This document shows positions 35,309 through 44,353 of a stretch of 64,000 bases of DNA, piece after piece. The notes beneath the pieces are model-generated. The model was not told where the DNA came from. It worked only from the letters and a program-made list of their open reading frames with translations, and did not search any database. Numbering within the stretch: position 1 is the stretch's first letter; every line of letters starts with the position of its first letter. Position numbers and translations under genes: made by a program. Location of the stretch: the NCBI GenBank assembly GCA_934089275.1, contig CAKOJJ010000003.1, positions 24,870 to 88,869 on the forward strand, given 5' to 3'. The DNA is from an uncultured Bacilli bacterium (GTDB lineage Bacteria; Bacillota_I; Bacilli_A; RF39; UBA660).

Positions 35309-35336
35309 TTGAAAATCGGGGGGGGTATTATAAAAT
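35309..35336 (+). promoter_or_regulatory. Poly-G (G8) promoter, copy 1; likely phase-variable
   Basis: TTGAAA (35309) and TAAAAT (35331) are 16 bases apart, and the spacer contains eight consecutive G at 35318-35325. Gain or loss of G by slippage would change the spacer; nine G would give the optimal 17. The copy at 48920 is identical from the -35 through the -10. The rest of the 35.12-35.30 kb gap is A/T-rich with no gene. Confidence 0.7.
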
Positions 35337-35361
35337 AAAGTGGTAGAAAGTAGGAAAGAAT

Positions 35362-36867
35362 ATGAAAAAGAAAAGTATGCTTATAGTAGCAATATTATTA
35401 ATGTCTATTGGATTTGCAGCAGTATCAACAACATTAGTAATAAATGGAAATGCAAACGTAAGTGAAAATGAAGAAGATTTCAGTGTAATCTTCACAGCTG
35501 CAAGTATAGATGGAAAGGATGTATACAATTCAGTAATAGATGATACAAAGAAAATAATTAATTTCACAACAAGTGAACTAAAAACACTTAATCAAACAAG
35601 TATACTAACATATGAAGTAACAAACAACTCAAGTAACTATGATGCAGAAGTAAAAGTAACATGTGTACCAAAAGACGGAACAACAGCAAAATATACAAGT
35701 ATTAAAAATAAACTAGAAAATGATGCAACGAAAGTATTAGCTAAAAAAAGCGTAAACGGAACATTAACAATAACTCTTGATAAAATGCCAACAGAAGAAG
35801 TAAGTGAAGAATATACATGTAAGTTAGAATTCAATGCCGTAGAAAGAGATACAATTGCTGTAAGTGAACCAACTTTGTTTAATTTAATCAAAAATAAAGC
35901 AGATACAACAACAGTAATAGATTATAAAGTACGTTCAGGAGTGAGCGGAACAAATGGAATATATATAACGACTCAAACAGAAGGTAATGTACCAGTATAT
36001 TACTTTAGAGGAGATGCAAATAAAGTTAATAATAATATAATATTCAATAATATGTGTTGGAAGATAATAAGAACAACAGAGACGGGTGGAATAAAAATAA
36101 TATATAATGGAACACCAACAGATGACAAATGTGAAACTCAAACAGGAGATACAACTGAAGTCGGAATATGTGTGTTTAATAGAAGTTATAGTGATAATGC
36201 ATATGTAGGGTATATGTATGGAACGGCAGGAAGTGATAACTATGAAGCAACACATGCCAATACAAACGATTCAACAATAAAAACATATATAGATAATTGG
36301 TATAGTCAAAATTTTGATGAAACAACAACATCAAAGTTAGAGGATACAATATTCTGTAATGATAGAAGTACAAAAGCATATGATGCAAACACAATAGGCG
36401 ATTCAACAAAATCATCATATGGAGATTTAGGATATGGGACAAACGCAACATTTTATGGAGCAGCACATCGAGCATCATATTGGTCAAATAATCCAAATCC
36501 AAGTCTAGTATGTCAAAATGCAAATGATAAATTTACAGTGGACAGTAAAAATGGGAATGGAAAACTAACAAATCCAGTAGGATTAATAACATTAGATGAA
36601 GTAGTGTTAGCAGGATTTAATACATATTATTCCAATACAAGTGATTATAAAGATACAACAAATTATTTATATACAAATAGTTATTATTGGACATTCTCTC
36701 CTGTGTTTATGTTTAGTAGTGGTCGTGCTTTTGTTGGTGTTGTCGGTGGTACTGTAGCCGAAAACCCTATGACTATTACCTTTGGGGTCCGTCCCGTAGT
36801 TTCACTTATCAGTAGTACACTTGTAACAGGTGAGGGAACTACAACAAATCCATATGTAGTACAATAA
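35362..36867 (+). CDS. Exported variable surface protein with C-type-lectin-like tail (copy 1)
   Basis: The protein has 501 residues. A signal peptide or anchor (SMLIVAILLMSIGFAAVSTTLV) leads to a beta-rich N-terminal module (~30-170) nearly identical to that of the gene at 48973. Residues ~175-440 include MCWKIIRTTETGGIKIIYNG and LTNPVGLITLDEV. The end from 443 (YWTFSP..., FGVRPVVSLIS) is typical of C-type-lectin-fold variable domains in gut bacteria. Codons 445-474 end in T or C in 25 of 30 cases, unlike the A-ending codons before them, which is what AAC/AAT-templated DGR mutagenesis gives. It is driven by the poly-G promoter. Its role is probably ligand binding at the surface. Confidence 0.8.
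   Translation: MKKKSMLIVAILLMSIGFAAVSTTLVINGNANVSENEEDFSVIFTAASIDGKDVYNSVIDDTKKIINFTTSELKTLNQTSILTYEVTNNSSNYDAEVKVTCVPKDGTTAKYTSIKNKLENDATKVLAKKSVNGTLTITLDKMPTEEVSEEYTCKLEFNAVERDTIAVSEPTLFNLIKNKADTTTVIDYKVRSGVSGTNGIYITTQTEGNVPVYYFRGDANKVNNNIIFNNMCWKIIRTTETGGIKIIYNGTPTDDKCETQTGDTTEVGICVFNRSYSDNAYVGYMYGTAGSDNYEATHANTNDSTIKTYIDNWYSQNFDETTTSKLEDTIFCNDRSTKAYDANTIGDSTKSSYGDLGYGTNATFYGAAHRASYWSNNPNPSLVCQNANDKFTVDSKNGNGKLTNPVGLITLDEVVLAGFNTYYSNTSDYKDTTNYLYTNSYYWTFSPVFMFSSGRAFVGVVGGTVAENPMTITFGVRPVVSLISSTLVTGEGTTTNPYVVQ
36688..36819 (+). other. DGR-like variable region in copy 1
   Basis: Base composition changes sharply to T/C/G-rich. Nearly all codons are NNT or NNC, and the stretch ends in a GC-rich block (GGGGTCCGTCCCGTAG) that resembles an initiation-of-mutagenic-homing site. 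No matching template repeat or reverse transcriptase lies in this window. Confidence 0.55.
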
Positions 36868-36896
36868 TAATTTAGTTTTATATATGCTTTCTAATT

Positions 36897-36931
36897 AGTC
36901 ATAAATACGTTAAGTATTTGTGGCTTTTTTT
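36897..36931 (+). terminator. Terminator of variable surface protein copy 1
   Basis: AGTCATAAATAC pairs with GTATTTGTGGCT (with G-U pairs) and is followed by seven T. Confidence 0.75.
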
Positions 36932-37010
36932 GTAAATGTTTTTACACTTTTTTTTGTTTGTGGTTAAATAAATGTCAAATATATTATATAATAGTAATGG
37001 GGTGGAAATT

Positions 37011-38090
37011 ATGCGTGTTATTATTACTGCCGGTGGAACTGGTGGACATATTTATCCAGCAATCGCGATTATTAATAAAATAAAAGAAATGGAACCAAAA
37101 TCTGAGTTTATTTATATAGGAACTCATAATAGAATGGAAAAAGATATTATCCCACCATTAGGTATAAAATATGTTGGTATTGAAATATATGGGTTATCAA
37201 CTAATTTAAAACTTATGGGAAGAAATATTAAAAATGTTTTTTTAATCCAAAAAGCTATAAAAAAATGTGTATCAATAATTAAAGAATTTAAACCAGATAT
37301 TGTTATTGGAGTAGGTGGTTATGTTACCTATCCAGTAATTGTTGCTGCTAAAAAGACTGGTGTTAAAACATTTATTCATGAACAAAACAGTATTCCAGGA
37401 AAGTCTAATCGAGCTTTAGCTAAAAAAGTTGATAAAATTGGAGTTAGTTTTAAAGATTCCGCTAAATATTTTGATGAATCTAAAGTGGTATTCACTGGTA
37501 ATCCAGTATCAGAAAATGCTATTAAAGCAGAGAAAATTAGCAAAACAAAATATGGATTACATACTAGTAAAAAAAGTGTTTTAATATTTAATGGTTCTCT
37601 TGGATCATCATCTATGAATGATAGAATGATAGAATATTTAAAGAGCGCTAAGGACAAAAATTATGAGGTATTATATGTAACTGGAAAGAGTTCTTATGAG
37701 AAATTTTTGGAAAACAAGTTTCCAGATAATGTTTATGTTGTTCCTTATGTTGAAAACTTAAGTGCTCTTATGAAGGATATTGACATTATTGTTTGTCGTG
37801 CTGGTGCTTCAAGCGTTGCTGAAATTGAAGCTTTAAGAATACCGGCAATACTTATTCCAAGTCCATATGTTGCTAATAATCATCAATACTATAATGCTTT
37901 AAGTATTGTTTCATGTAATGCAGGACTTATGATTGAAGAAAAAGATTTAACAGCTGATATTTTAAATAAAAACATTGATGAATTATTAAATGATACTAAA
38001 AAGGTTAGGGAAATAAAAACTAATTTGAGTAAAATAAGTTTAGATAATTCATCTACAATAATTTATAATGAAATTAAGAAAATGATATAG
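37011..38090 (+). CDS. murG: UDP-GlcNAc:lipid I N-acetylglucosaminyltransferase MurG
   Basis: The protein has 359 residues. It adds GlcNAc to lipid I, making lipid II on the inner membrane face. The signature GGTGGHIYPAIAI is at the N-terminus; GVGGYVTYPVIVAA, FIHEQNSIPGKSNR, FNGSLGSS, VVPYVENL, IVCRAGASSVAEI and IPSPYVANNHQYYNA follow as in GT28 enzymes. An upstream in-frame ATG at 36972 would add 13 residues, but GGGGTGG fits the ATG at 37011, where family members begin. divIB follows after 10 bases. Confidence 0.97.
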   Translation: MRVIITAGGTGGHIYPAIAIINKIKEMEPKSEFIYIGTHNRMEKDIIPPLGIKYVGIEIYGLSTNLKLMGRNIKNVFLIQKAIKKCVSIIKEFKPDIVIGVGGYVTYPVIVAAKKTGVKTFIHEQNSIPGKSNRALAKKVDKIGVSFKDSAKYFDESKVVFTGNPVSENAIKAEKISKTKYGLHTSKKSVLIFNGSLGSSSMNDRMIEYLKSAKDKNYEVLYVTGKSSYEKFLENKFPDNVYVVPYVENLSALMKDIDIIVCRAGASSVAEIEALRIPAILIPSPYVANNHQYYNALSIVSCNAGLMIEEKDLTADILNKNIDELLNDTKKVREIKTNLSKISLDNSSTIIYNEIKKMI

Positions 38091-38100
38091 GAGGATAAAA

Positions 38101-38832
38101 ATGGACGAGAATGTAAAAACTAAAATTGTTAAGAAAAAACGTATCAATTTTGCAAGATTACTTGTAGTCGTTTTGGTTTTATATATTCTTGTTTGTTTTA
38201 TAATTTATTTATATAAAGAACCTATTAGACATATTGAGATAAGTGGTAATAGATATGTAAGTGATATGGAAATTTTAAGAAGTGCTAACTTAGATGATTA
38301 TCCTTCATATGTATCTATTACAAATAAAAAAGTTAATAAACTTTTAAAAGAAAATCCTTTGATTAATAAAGTTACATTAAAACATGGTTTTGATTTTACA
38401 ATATATATAAAAGTTGAAGAAAATATACCAGTGTTTATTAATAAAAGCACTGATGAAGTTTGTTTATCCAATGGTAAAATGATTCCAAATGATGGAAAGT
38501 ATTTGGGGCTTCCTGTTCTTTTAAATAGTACAACAGAAGAAATACGTACTAGTTTTGCTTCTAAATTTGCAACTATTAAAGAAGGTGTTAGATTAATGGT
38601 AAATGAAATTGAATATGCTCCTTCTTATAACAGTAAAAATCAAGTTATTGATGATAAAAGATTCTTACTTTCTATGACTGATAAAAATCTTGTATATATA
38701 ACTTTACTAAAAGTTAATTTACTTGATTCTTATTTGGATATTATTGCAACTGAAAAGTTAAAGGATAAAGGAACTTTATATTTAGATGGAGACGAAAAAA
38801 GACATTCATTTAAGAAGTTTGGTGATGAATAA
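38101..38832 (+). CDS. divIB: Cell-division protein DivIB/FtsQ
   Basis: The protein has 243 residues. A basic cytoplasmic start (KIVKKKRINFARL), one membrane helix (LLVVVLVLYILVCFIIYLY) and the POTRA domain (PIRHIEISGNRYVSDMEILR, NPLINKVTLKH) are followed by the FtsQ-type beta domain. It acts in the divisome, stabilising FtsL and DivIC. AGGAGG precedes the ATG. Its place after murG is the dcw order of Firmicutes. It overlaps queH. Confidence 0.9.
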   Translation: MDENVKTKIVKKKRINFARLLVVVLVLYILVCFIIYLYKEPIRHIEISGNRYVSDMEILRSANLDDYPSYVSITNKKVNKLLKENPLINKVTLKHGFDFTIYIKVEENIPVFINKSTDEVCLSNGKMIPNDGKYLGLPVLLNSTTEEIRTSFASKFATIKEGVRLMVNEIEYAPSYNSKNQVIDDKRFLLSMTDKNLVYITLLKVNLLDSYLDIIATEKLKDKGTLYLDGDEKRHSFKKFGDE

Positions 38833-39431
38833 TGAAGATTAATTATGATGCTTTAATGATGGAAGAGATAAGCAAGTTAGATGGAAAGAAAACAATTCTT
38901 ATGCATAGTTGTTGTGGGCCTTGCTCAACTGCTTGTATTGAAAGACTTAAAGATTATTTTGATATAACTGTTTTATATTATAATCCTAATATTGAACCAA
39001 TAGATGAGTATAATAAAAGAAAGGAAACACAAAAAAGTGTCCTTAAAAAATTAAATATAAAATATATGGATTGTGATTACGATAATGAAACTTTTAGACT
39101 ATTAACTAAAGAGTTAAAAGATGAACCAGAAGGTGGAAAAAGATGTACAGTTTGCTTTAGTTTAAGACTTAAAGAAACAGCAAAACGTGCAAAAGAAAAT
39201 GGCTTTGATTATTTTACAACTACATTAACAGTTTCTCCACATAAAAACAGTGAACTTATAAATAAACTTGGTATTGAGATAGGAGAGAAACTTGGAGTTA
39301 AGTTCTTGGTTGCTGATTTTAAAAAAAGAGAAGGATATAAAAGAAGTATAGAGCTTTCAAAAGAGTTTGATTTATATCGTCAAAACTACTGTGGTTGTCT
39401 ATACAGCAAAATTGATAACGAAGAAGAATAG
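38832..39431 (+). CDS. queH: Epoxyqueuosine reductase QueH
   Basis: The protein has 199 residues. It performs the last step of queuosine tRNA modification. The family motif is SCCGPCSTACIERL; RCTVCFSLRLKETA, TTTLTVSPHKNSELIN and YRQNYCGCLYS supply the cysteines for the iron-sulfur cluster and the adjacent metal. The start codon overlaps the divIB stop. No other queuosine gene is present nearby. Confidence 0.95.
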   Translation: MKINYDALMMEEISKLDGKKTILMHSCCGPCSTACIERLKDYFDITVLYYNPNIEPIDEYNKRKETQKSVLKKLNIKYMDCDYDNETFRLLTKELKDEPEGGKRCTVCFSLRLKETAKRAKENGFDYFTTTLTVSPHKNSELINKLGIEIGEKLGVKFLVADFKKREGYKRSIELSKEFDLYRQNYCGCLYSKIDNEEE

Positions 39432-39442
39432 GAAGGTATTAT

Positions 39443-39904
39443 ATGAAGAAAAATGGTTTTACGTTAGTTGAAGTATTAGCTGTAATAAGCATTTTAGGTG
39501 TTGTAATTATTTTAGCAGTACCAAGTCTTTTAAGCGCTTTTTATAAATCAAAAAATATATTAAGTGATTATGAAAAAAATTCAATAAAAGACGCTGGAAA
39601 AATGTATATTACTGATTTAGATAATGGCATAAAAAGTTATAATGGCTATAGTGGTTATGAATTTAAAAAATATGCAGTAGCAAATTCCGGAATAACGGTT
39701 TCTTTAACCACTTTAATTGATGAAGGATATTATGATGATGCATGTACTTCTAAATTATGTGAAAAGTATCAAAAATCAAAACTTGATGATTCTTCTCCAA
39801 AAGTAGAATGTAATTTAAATTTAACTTTATCAGTAACTGAAGAAAATGGATTTTTAGTTACAACTGGTTATGATGCAACTTTAAGTGGAAAAGACTGCGA
39901 ATAA
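39443..39904 (+). CDS. Type IV pilin-like (pseudopilin) protein
   Basis: The protein has 153 residues. The N-terminus KKNGFTLVEVLAVISILGVVIILAVPSL is a perfect prepilin signal: cleavage would be after Gly5, with Phe+1 and Glu+5. The C-terminal domain has four Cys (CTSKLCEKY, VECNLN, KDCE), so two disulfides are likely. No assembly ATPase or prepilin peptidase is in the window. It may be a competence-type or minor pilin exported by a system encoded elsewhere. Confidence 0.87.
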   Translation: MKKNGFTLVEVLAVISILGVVIILAVPSLLSAFYKSKNILSDYEKNSIKDAGKMYITDLDNGIKSYNGYSGYEFKKYAVANSGITVSLTTLIDEGYYDDACTSKLCEKYQKSKLDDSSPKVECNLNLTLSVTEENGFLVTTGYDATLSGKDCE

Positions 39905-39959
39905 TTATTTTAATTTAATGTTATTTAGTTTATAATATGGATTATGGATGTGTATATAT

Positions 39960-41885
39960 ATGTATAACTATAAAAAAATGTGGATTATTAATTTTATTTA
40001 TTTAATTGTTCTTGAACTTACATTCAAGATGTTTTTAATGTCTCCAAATATATATAATATTTTTTATACTATATTATTTACTTTACCTATATCTTTGATT
40101 TTATCAATGGTCATGAGCTTATTTAAGAACCATAAGGTGAATAAAATAATTAGCATTATTGTTTGGGCTATTTTGCTTTTTGTATTTACTGCTGAAACTG
40201 TTTATTTTTCTTTTTATAAAACAATATGTGGATTAAGTGCTCTTTCGTATGGAGGACAAGTAATGGAATTCTTTTCTTCAATACTTACTCATGTATGGAA
40301 AAATATTTTTGTTATATTAATTTATTTCATTTCTTTTATTGCTTTAATAATTTTAGAAAAGAAACACGTTATAAAGCATAATAAAGCTGATTTTAAATAT
40401 TCATTTTTATTATTATTTTCATTCTTGTCATTATGTATTACATCTTTATCTCTAAAGATAAATATTTTAGATGCAAATAGTCTTTTATTTAAAACTAATG
40501 ATTTACTTGAATCGACTAATGCTTTTGGAGTAAATACAGCTATTATAAGTGATGCAATTAAAACTAATGCTAACTTTGTTGAAAATATTGAAGTAGTTAA
40601 AAGAGAATATACAAAAGAAGAAGGAACTGACTATAATGTTACTGACATAGATTTTGCTACTTTAAGGGAAACTGAAACTGATGATACGATAAAAAATATG
40701 CATACTTATTTTGAAAATAGTGAACCAAGTAATAAAAATAAATATACAGGAATATTTGCTGGTAAAAATTTAATATTTATTGTTGCTGAAGGTTTTTATC
40801 CAATTGCCGTAGATGAAAATTTAACACCAACTTTATATAAACTTGTAAATCATGGTTTTAAATTTAATAATTATTATCAACCAATTTATAATTGTTCAAC
40901 GTCAGATGGAGAATTTATAAATCAATTATCTATTCTTCCGGGAGTTTCAACTTGCTCAATGAAATCAACAGAGAATGTTTATCTTCCATATAATATGGGA
41001 ATGATAATGGGAAATTATGGATATAGTAGATATGCTTTTCATGGTTGGACTTATACTTATTATAATCGTGATAAAACAGTACCTAATCTAGGATACACTT
41101 ATTATGGATATGATAGATATAAAAAGGGATATAAATATGCTTTAAGTGGAATAAAAGATTCTTGGCCAACAAGTGATATAGATGTTGTTAATTCAAGTTA
41201 TGGAATATATTCTAAAGAAGAAAGATTTGTTGCATACTATATGAGTATATCTGGTCATTTAGAATATAATTTCTCAGGTGGAAATGCAATGTCTTCAAAG
41301 AATAAAAACTTAGTTAGTGGTTTAAAAGCAAATAATAATATTAAAGCATATATAGCATCTCAAATTGAGTTTGATAGATCATTGGAGATTCTTATGTCGG
41401 ATTTGGAACGTGATGGATTACTAGATGATACTGTTATTGTAATATCAGCTGACCATTATCCTTATGGACTTTCAAATGATGATATCAGAAGTTATGTTGA
41501 TTGGATGAAAGATGATAATTTTGATTTATATAAAAATAATTTAATTATTTATAATCCAGAATATCAAGATATTGAAGTTGATAAATATACATCAAGTCTA
41601 GATTTATTACCAACACTTTTAAATATGTTTGGAGTAAGTTATGATTCAAGATTATTGATTGGAAGAGATATTTTTAGTGAAAGTGATGATTTAGTAATAT
41701 TTAATAACAAATCATGGATAACATCTAAAGGTAGATATAATTATCCTGATAAAAAGTTTGAACCTTTCACAGATGATATTGAAGATGGATATGTTAAGAA
41801 GATGAATGAAATAGTTAAAACTAAATTTCAAATGAGTAAATTATTGATATCAAAAGATTATTATAGAAAAGTACTAGGAGGTTAA
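39960..41885 (+). CDS. LtaS-family membrane sulfatase-like phosphoglycerol transferase
   Basis: The protein has ~641 residues. Five membrane helices occupy residues ~1-175. The extracellular alkaline-phosphatase-fold domain has IFIVAEGFYP (first metal ligand), the nucleophile Thr in NCSTSDGEF and HGW, then VIVISADHYPYGL. This is the layout of lipoteichoic acid synthases and related phosphoglycerol transferases; the exact polymer is unknown. An in-frame ATG at 39948 is possible, but GGATGTG spaces better to 39960. TATAAT at 39931 is the probable -10. ftsY follows three bases after the stop. Confidence 0.87.
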   Translation: MYNYKKMWIINFIYLIVLELTFKMFLMSPNIYNIFYTILFTLPISLILSMVMSLFKNHKVNKIISIIVWAILLFVFTAETVYFSFYKTICGLSALSYGGQVMEFFSSILTHVWKNIFVILIYFISFIALIILEKKHVIKHNKADFKYSFLLLFSFLSLCITSLSLKINILDANSLLFKTNDLLESTNAFGVNTAIISDAIKTNANFVENIEVVKREYTKEEGTDYNVTDIDFATLRETETDDTIKNMHTYFENSEPSNKNKYTGIFAGKNLIFIVAEGFYPIAVDENLTPTLYKLVNHGFKFNNYYQPIYNCSTSDGEFINQLSILPGVSTCSMKSTENVYLPYNMGMIMGNYGYSRYAFHGWTYTYYNRDKTVPNLGYTYYGYDRYKKGYKYALSGIKDSWPTSDIDVVNSSYGIYSKEERFVAYYMSISGHLEYNFSGGNAMSSKNKNLVSGLKANNNIKAYIASQIEFDRSLEILMSDLERDGLLDDTVIVISADHYPYGLSNDDIRSYVDWMKDDNFDLYKNNLIIYNPEYQDIEVDKYTSSLDLLPTLLNMFGVSYDSRLLIGRDIFSESDDLVIFNNKSWITSKGRYNYPDKKFEPFTDDIEDGYVKKMNEIVKTKFQMSKLLISKDYYRKVLGG

Positions 41886-41888
41886 AAT

Positions 41889-42872
41889 ATGGGTTTATTC
41901 AGCAAACTAAAAGAAAAATTCAGTAAAAAAGAAGACGTTAAAGAAGAAATAGTTCAAGAAAAATATGATAAAGGTTTAGAAAAAACAAGAGAAAGCTTTG
42001 TATCTTCCTTATCTTTATTAGGAAAAAAATTTACAAAAGTAAATGAAGAATATTATGAAGAACTTGAACGAATTCTAATTAAAGCTGATATTGGAGTAAA
42101 TACAGTTGATAAATTTATGGATTTGTTAAGAAAAAGAGTTAAAAGTGAAAATATTATTGATACTAAATATTTAAATGAAGTAATTGTTGATGAACTATTT
42201 ATGATATATGTAAATGGCGAATCTTTATCGGATAAAATTCATTATAACGAATCTGGTCCAACAGTTATTCTTATGGTTGGTGTAAATGGAGTAGGTAAAA
42301 CTACAACTATTGGAAAACTTGCTCATAAATATATCAGTGAAGGCAAAAAAGTTATGTTAATTGCTGGAGATACTTTTAGAGCTGGTGCTGTTCCTCAACT
42401 TAAACTTTGGGCAGATAGAACAGGTGCAAGTTTTTATGGGAAGGAAAACACAGACCCTGCAGGAGTAATATTTGATGGTCTTCTTCAAGCTAAAGAAGAA
42501 AATGTCGATATTGTATTAATTGATACAGCTGGTAGACTTCAAAATAAAGTTAATTTAATGAATGAACTTGAAAAAATAAATAAAGTAATTGGAAGACATA
42601 TTGAAGGTGCTCCTCATGAAACTTTACTTGTAATAGATGCTACAACAGGTCAAAATGGAATAAGTCAAGCTGAAAGCTTTAAAAGTATTACTAATATTAC
42701 AGGAATTGTTTTAACTAAACTTGATGGAACTGCTAAAGGTGGAATTGTTTTAGCAATTAAAGATACGGTATCTTTACCAGTTAAATTCATTGGTTTAGGT
42801 GAAGGAATGGATGATTTAAAACCATTTGATATAGAAGATTATATTTATGGTCTATTTAAGGATTTGATGTAA
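41889..42872 (+). CDS. ftsY: Signal recognition particle receptor FtsY
   Basis: The protein has 327 residues. A short acidic/basic N-terminal region leads to the NG domain: helical N part (EELERILIKADIGVNTVDKF), P-loop GVNGVGKTTTIGKLAH near 132, AGDTFRAGAVPQLK, DTAGRLQNKVNLMNEL, DATTGQNGISQAESF and VLTKLDGTAKGG, then GLGEGMDDLKPF. It delivers ribosome-SRP complexes to the translocon. It overlaps ylxM by one base; ffh is not here. Confidence 0.97.
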   Translation: MGLFSKLKEKFSKKEDVKEEIVQEKYDKGLEKTRESFVSSLSLLGKKFTKVNEEYYEELERILIKADIGVNTVDKFMDLLRKRVKSENIIDTKYLNEVIVDELFMIYVNGESLSDKIHYNESGPTVILMVGVNGVGKTTTIGKLAHKYISEGKKVMLIAGDTFRAGAVPQLKLWADRTGASFYGKENTDPAGVIFDGLLQAKEENVDIVLIDTAGRLQNKVNLMNELEKINKVIGRHIEGAPHETLLVIDATTGQNGISQAESFKSITNITGIVLTKLDGTAKGGIVLAIKDTVSLPVKFIGLGEGMDDLKPFDIEDYIYGLFKDLM

Positions 42873-43150
42873 TGGAAAAGGGTATATATTTAAGTTGTTT
42901 GTTTGATTATTACGGATGTTTACTTACAGATACTCAAGTTGCTTATTTTACTAGTTACTATTTTGATAATTTAACTCAAGATGAGATTGCTGATTATTAT
43001 AAAGTAACTAAAAACGCGGTAAGTAAGACTTTAATTGAAGTAGAAAAGAAGCTTGAGTATTATGAATCAAAGTTGCATTTATATGAAAATAAAGAAAAAA
43101 TAATTGATATATTAAAAAATGATATTGATAAAATAATTGATTATATATAG
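42872..43150 (+). CDS. ylxM: YlxM family SRP-associated DNA-binding-like protein
   Basis: The protein has 92 residues. Sigma-region-4-like helices FDYYGCLLTDTQVAYFTSYYFDNL, LTQDEIADYYKVTKNAVS match YlxM (UPF0122), which modulates SRP function and sits next to ffh in most Firmicutes. Here it sits behind ftsY, overlapping its stop by one base. Confidence 0.92.
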   Translation: MEKGIYLSCLFDYYGCLLTDTQVAYFTSYYFDNLTQDEIADYYKVTKNAVSKTLIEVEKKLEYYESKLHLYENKEKIIDILKNDIDKIIDYI

Positions 43151-43189
43151 ATAAGTTTGATATAATTTATGTGAAATTAGGTGAGATTA

Positions 43190-44269
43190 ATGGGATTATT
43201 TACTGTTCTTGATGAAATTGAATATATTGGTGATAACTTTTGTGAAACTAAAAGTGTTTTGTCAGTAATGCGAATGGTTGGTTATGTTTTAACTTTGTTA
43301 AAAGTGTTTATTCCTATAATAATTATTATTTGGGGAACTTTGAAACTATACAACGTAGTTATAAGTGGAACTACAGATTCATTAAATAAACAAATAAAGA
43401 ATTTGGTTTATCGTGTTATAATCGGTATTTGTATATTCTTTGTACCAACATTAGTTGATGCTATACTAAAGAATTTTATTCCGGAAGATGCAATGAATTG
43501 TGAGATTTGTGTTTTAAAACCATTTTCTTGTGATCCAGATAATCCTTCATCTATGACTAATAAATATGTTAGTCCGAAATGTTCAAGTCGAGGAGATAGT
43601 AAATCAAATTGTGAAAGTGCTCCAGGTAACGGATGCTATTGGGATTCAACTTCAACAGACGAAAATAAATGTAAATATCGAGATAATCAAGATAAGTGTC
43701 TAGATGAATGTAGTTCATACACTGTAGGTACAAAAGAACATTATACTTGTAAAACTCTTTGTGAGAATGGTCAATCTACAGGTTCAGATACAACAACAAC
43801 TGAATATGTTAGTCCAAAATGTTCAAGCCGAGGTGAAAGTCAAACAATATGTGAAAGTGCTCCAGGTAATGCATGTTATTGGGATTCAACGTCAACGGAT
43901 GGAAGCAAATGTAAATACACAAAATCGGCTGATAAGTGTGCAGATCAATGTAGTTCATATACTTCGGGTACTCCAGCACATTTTCACTGCCTAGAAAGTT
44001 GTTCAGCAACTTCTACCACAACAACGACTAGATTGCTTATTCCAGATGTAACAATAACTACTTCTAAATATATTAGTCCTGAATGTTCGAGTAGAGGAGA
44101 TAGTCAATCAAATTGTGAAAGTGCTCCAGGTAATGGATGTTACTGGGATTCATCGTCTACAGACGGAAATAAATGTAAGTATAGAAATTCAGACGATATG
44201 TGTGCTGATAAATGTAGCGTTTATGTGTCGGATCCAACTAAATTCTTTAACTGTATAAGAACTTGTTAA
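43190..44269 (+). CDS. Membrane protein with VirB2/TrbC-like helices and three Cys-rich repeats
   Basis: The protein has 359 residues. Two long helices (MVGYVLTLLKVFIPIIIIIW, NLVYRVIIGICIFFVPTLVD) within residues ~20-100 resemble VirB2/TrbC-type pilin subunits. Three repeats of ~65 residues follow, each with eight Cys, around the shared core SAPGN(G/A)CYWDS; they begin near 43567, 43804 and 44065 and are joined by Thr-rich linkers. Disulfide-bonded modules outside the cell are likely. AGGTGAG fits the ATG at 43190 instead of the GTG at 43181. TATAAT at 43161 is the likely -10. Function is unknown; a link to the VirD4-like protein at 444 is speculation. Confidence 0.65.
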   Translation: MGLFTVLDEIEYIGDNFCETKSVLSVMRMVGYVLTLLKVFIPIIIIIWGTLKLYNVVISGTTDSLNKQIKNLVYRVIIGICIFFVPTLVDAILKNFIPEDAMNCEICVLKPFSCDPDNPSSMTNKYVSPKCSSRGDSKSNCESAPGNGCYWDSTSTDENKCKYRDNQDKCLDECSSYTVGTKEHYTCKTLCENGQSTGSDTTTTEYVSPKCSSRGESQTICESAPGNACYWDSTSTDGSKCKYTKSADKCADQCSSYTSGTPAHFHCLESCSATSTTTTTRLLIPDVTITTSKYISPECSSRGDSQSNCESAPGNGCYWDSSSTDGNKCKYRNSDDMCADKCSVYVSDPTKFFNCIRTC

Positions 44270-44289
44270 TTGTAGTTAAGATCTTAATA

Positions 44290-44319
44290 AAAATCAATTT
44301 TTAAAATTGATTTTTTTTT
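44290..44319 (+). terminator. Rho-independent terminator
   Basis: AAATCAATTTT pairs with AAAATTGATTT and is followed by nine T. Confidence 0.75.
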
Positions 44320-44353
44320 GATTAAATATTATACTTTATTAAGTGGTGATGAA

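Noticed and set aside
35935..36523. Long minus-strand ORFs under the surface-protein gene
   Set aside because: Their low-complexity Tyr/His/Leu-rich content is what the A-rich plus-strand gene gives when read backwards; no ribosome sites.
36972..37010. 13-residue N-terminal extension of MurG
   Set aside because: The GGGGTGG ribosome site and the family N-terminus place the start at 37011.
43761..44009. ORFs on both strands within the Cys-repeat gene
   Set aside because: They follow the repeat in other frames and have no start signals.
43567..44269. CRISPR-like or tandem DNA repeat
   Set aside because: The three ~240-base repeats are in frame and encode the Cys-rich protein modules; there is no short repeat/spacer structure.
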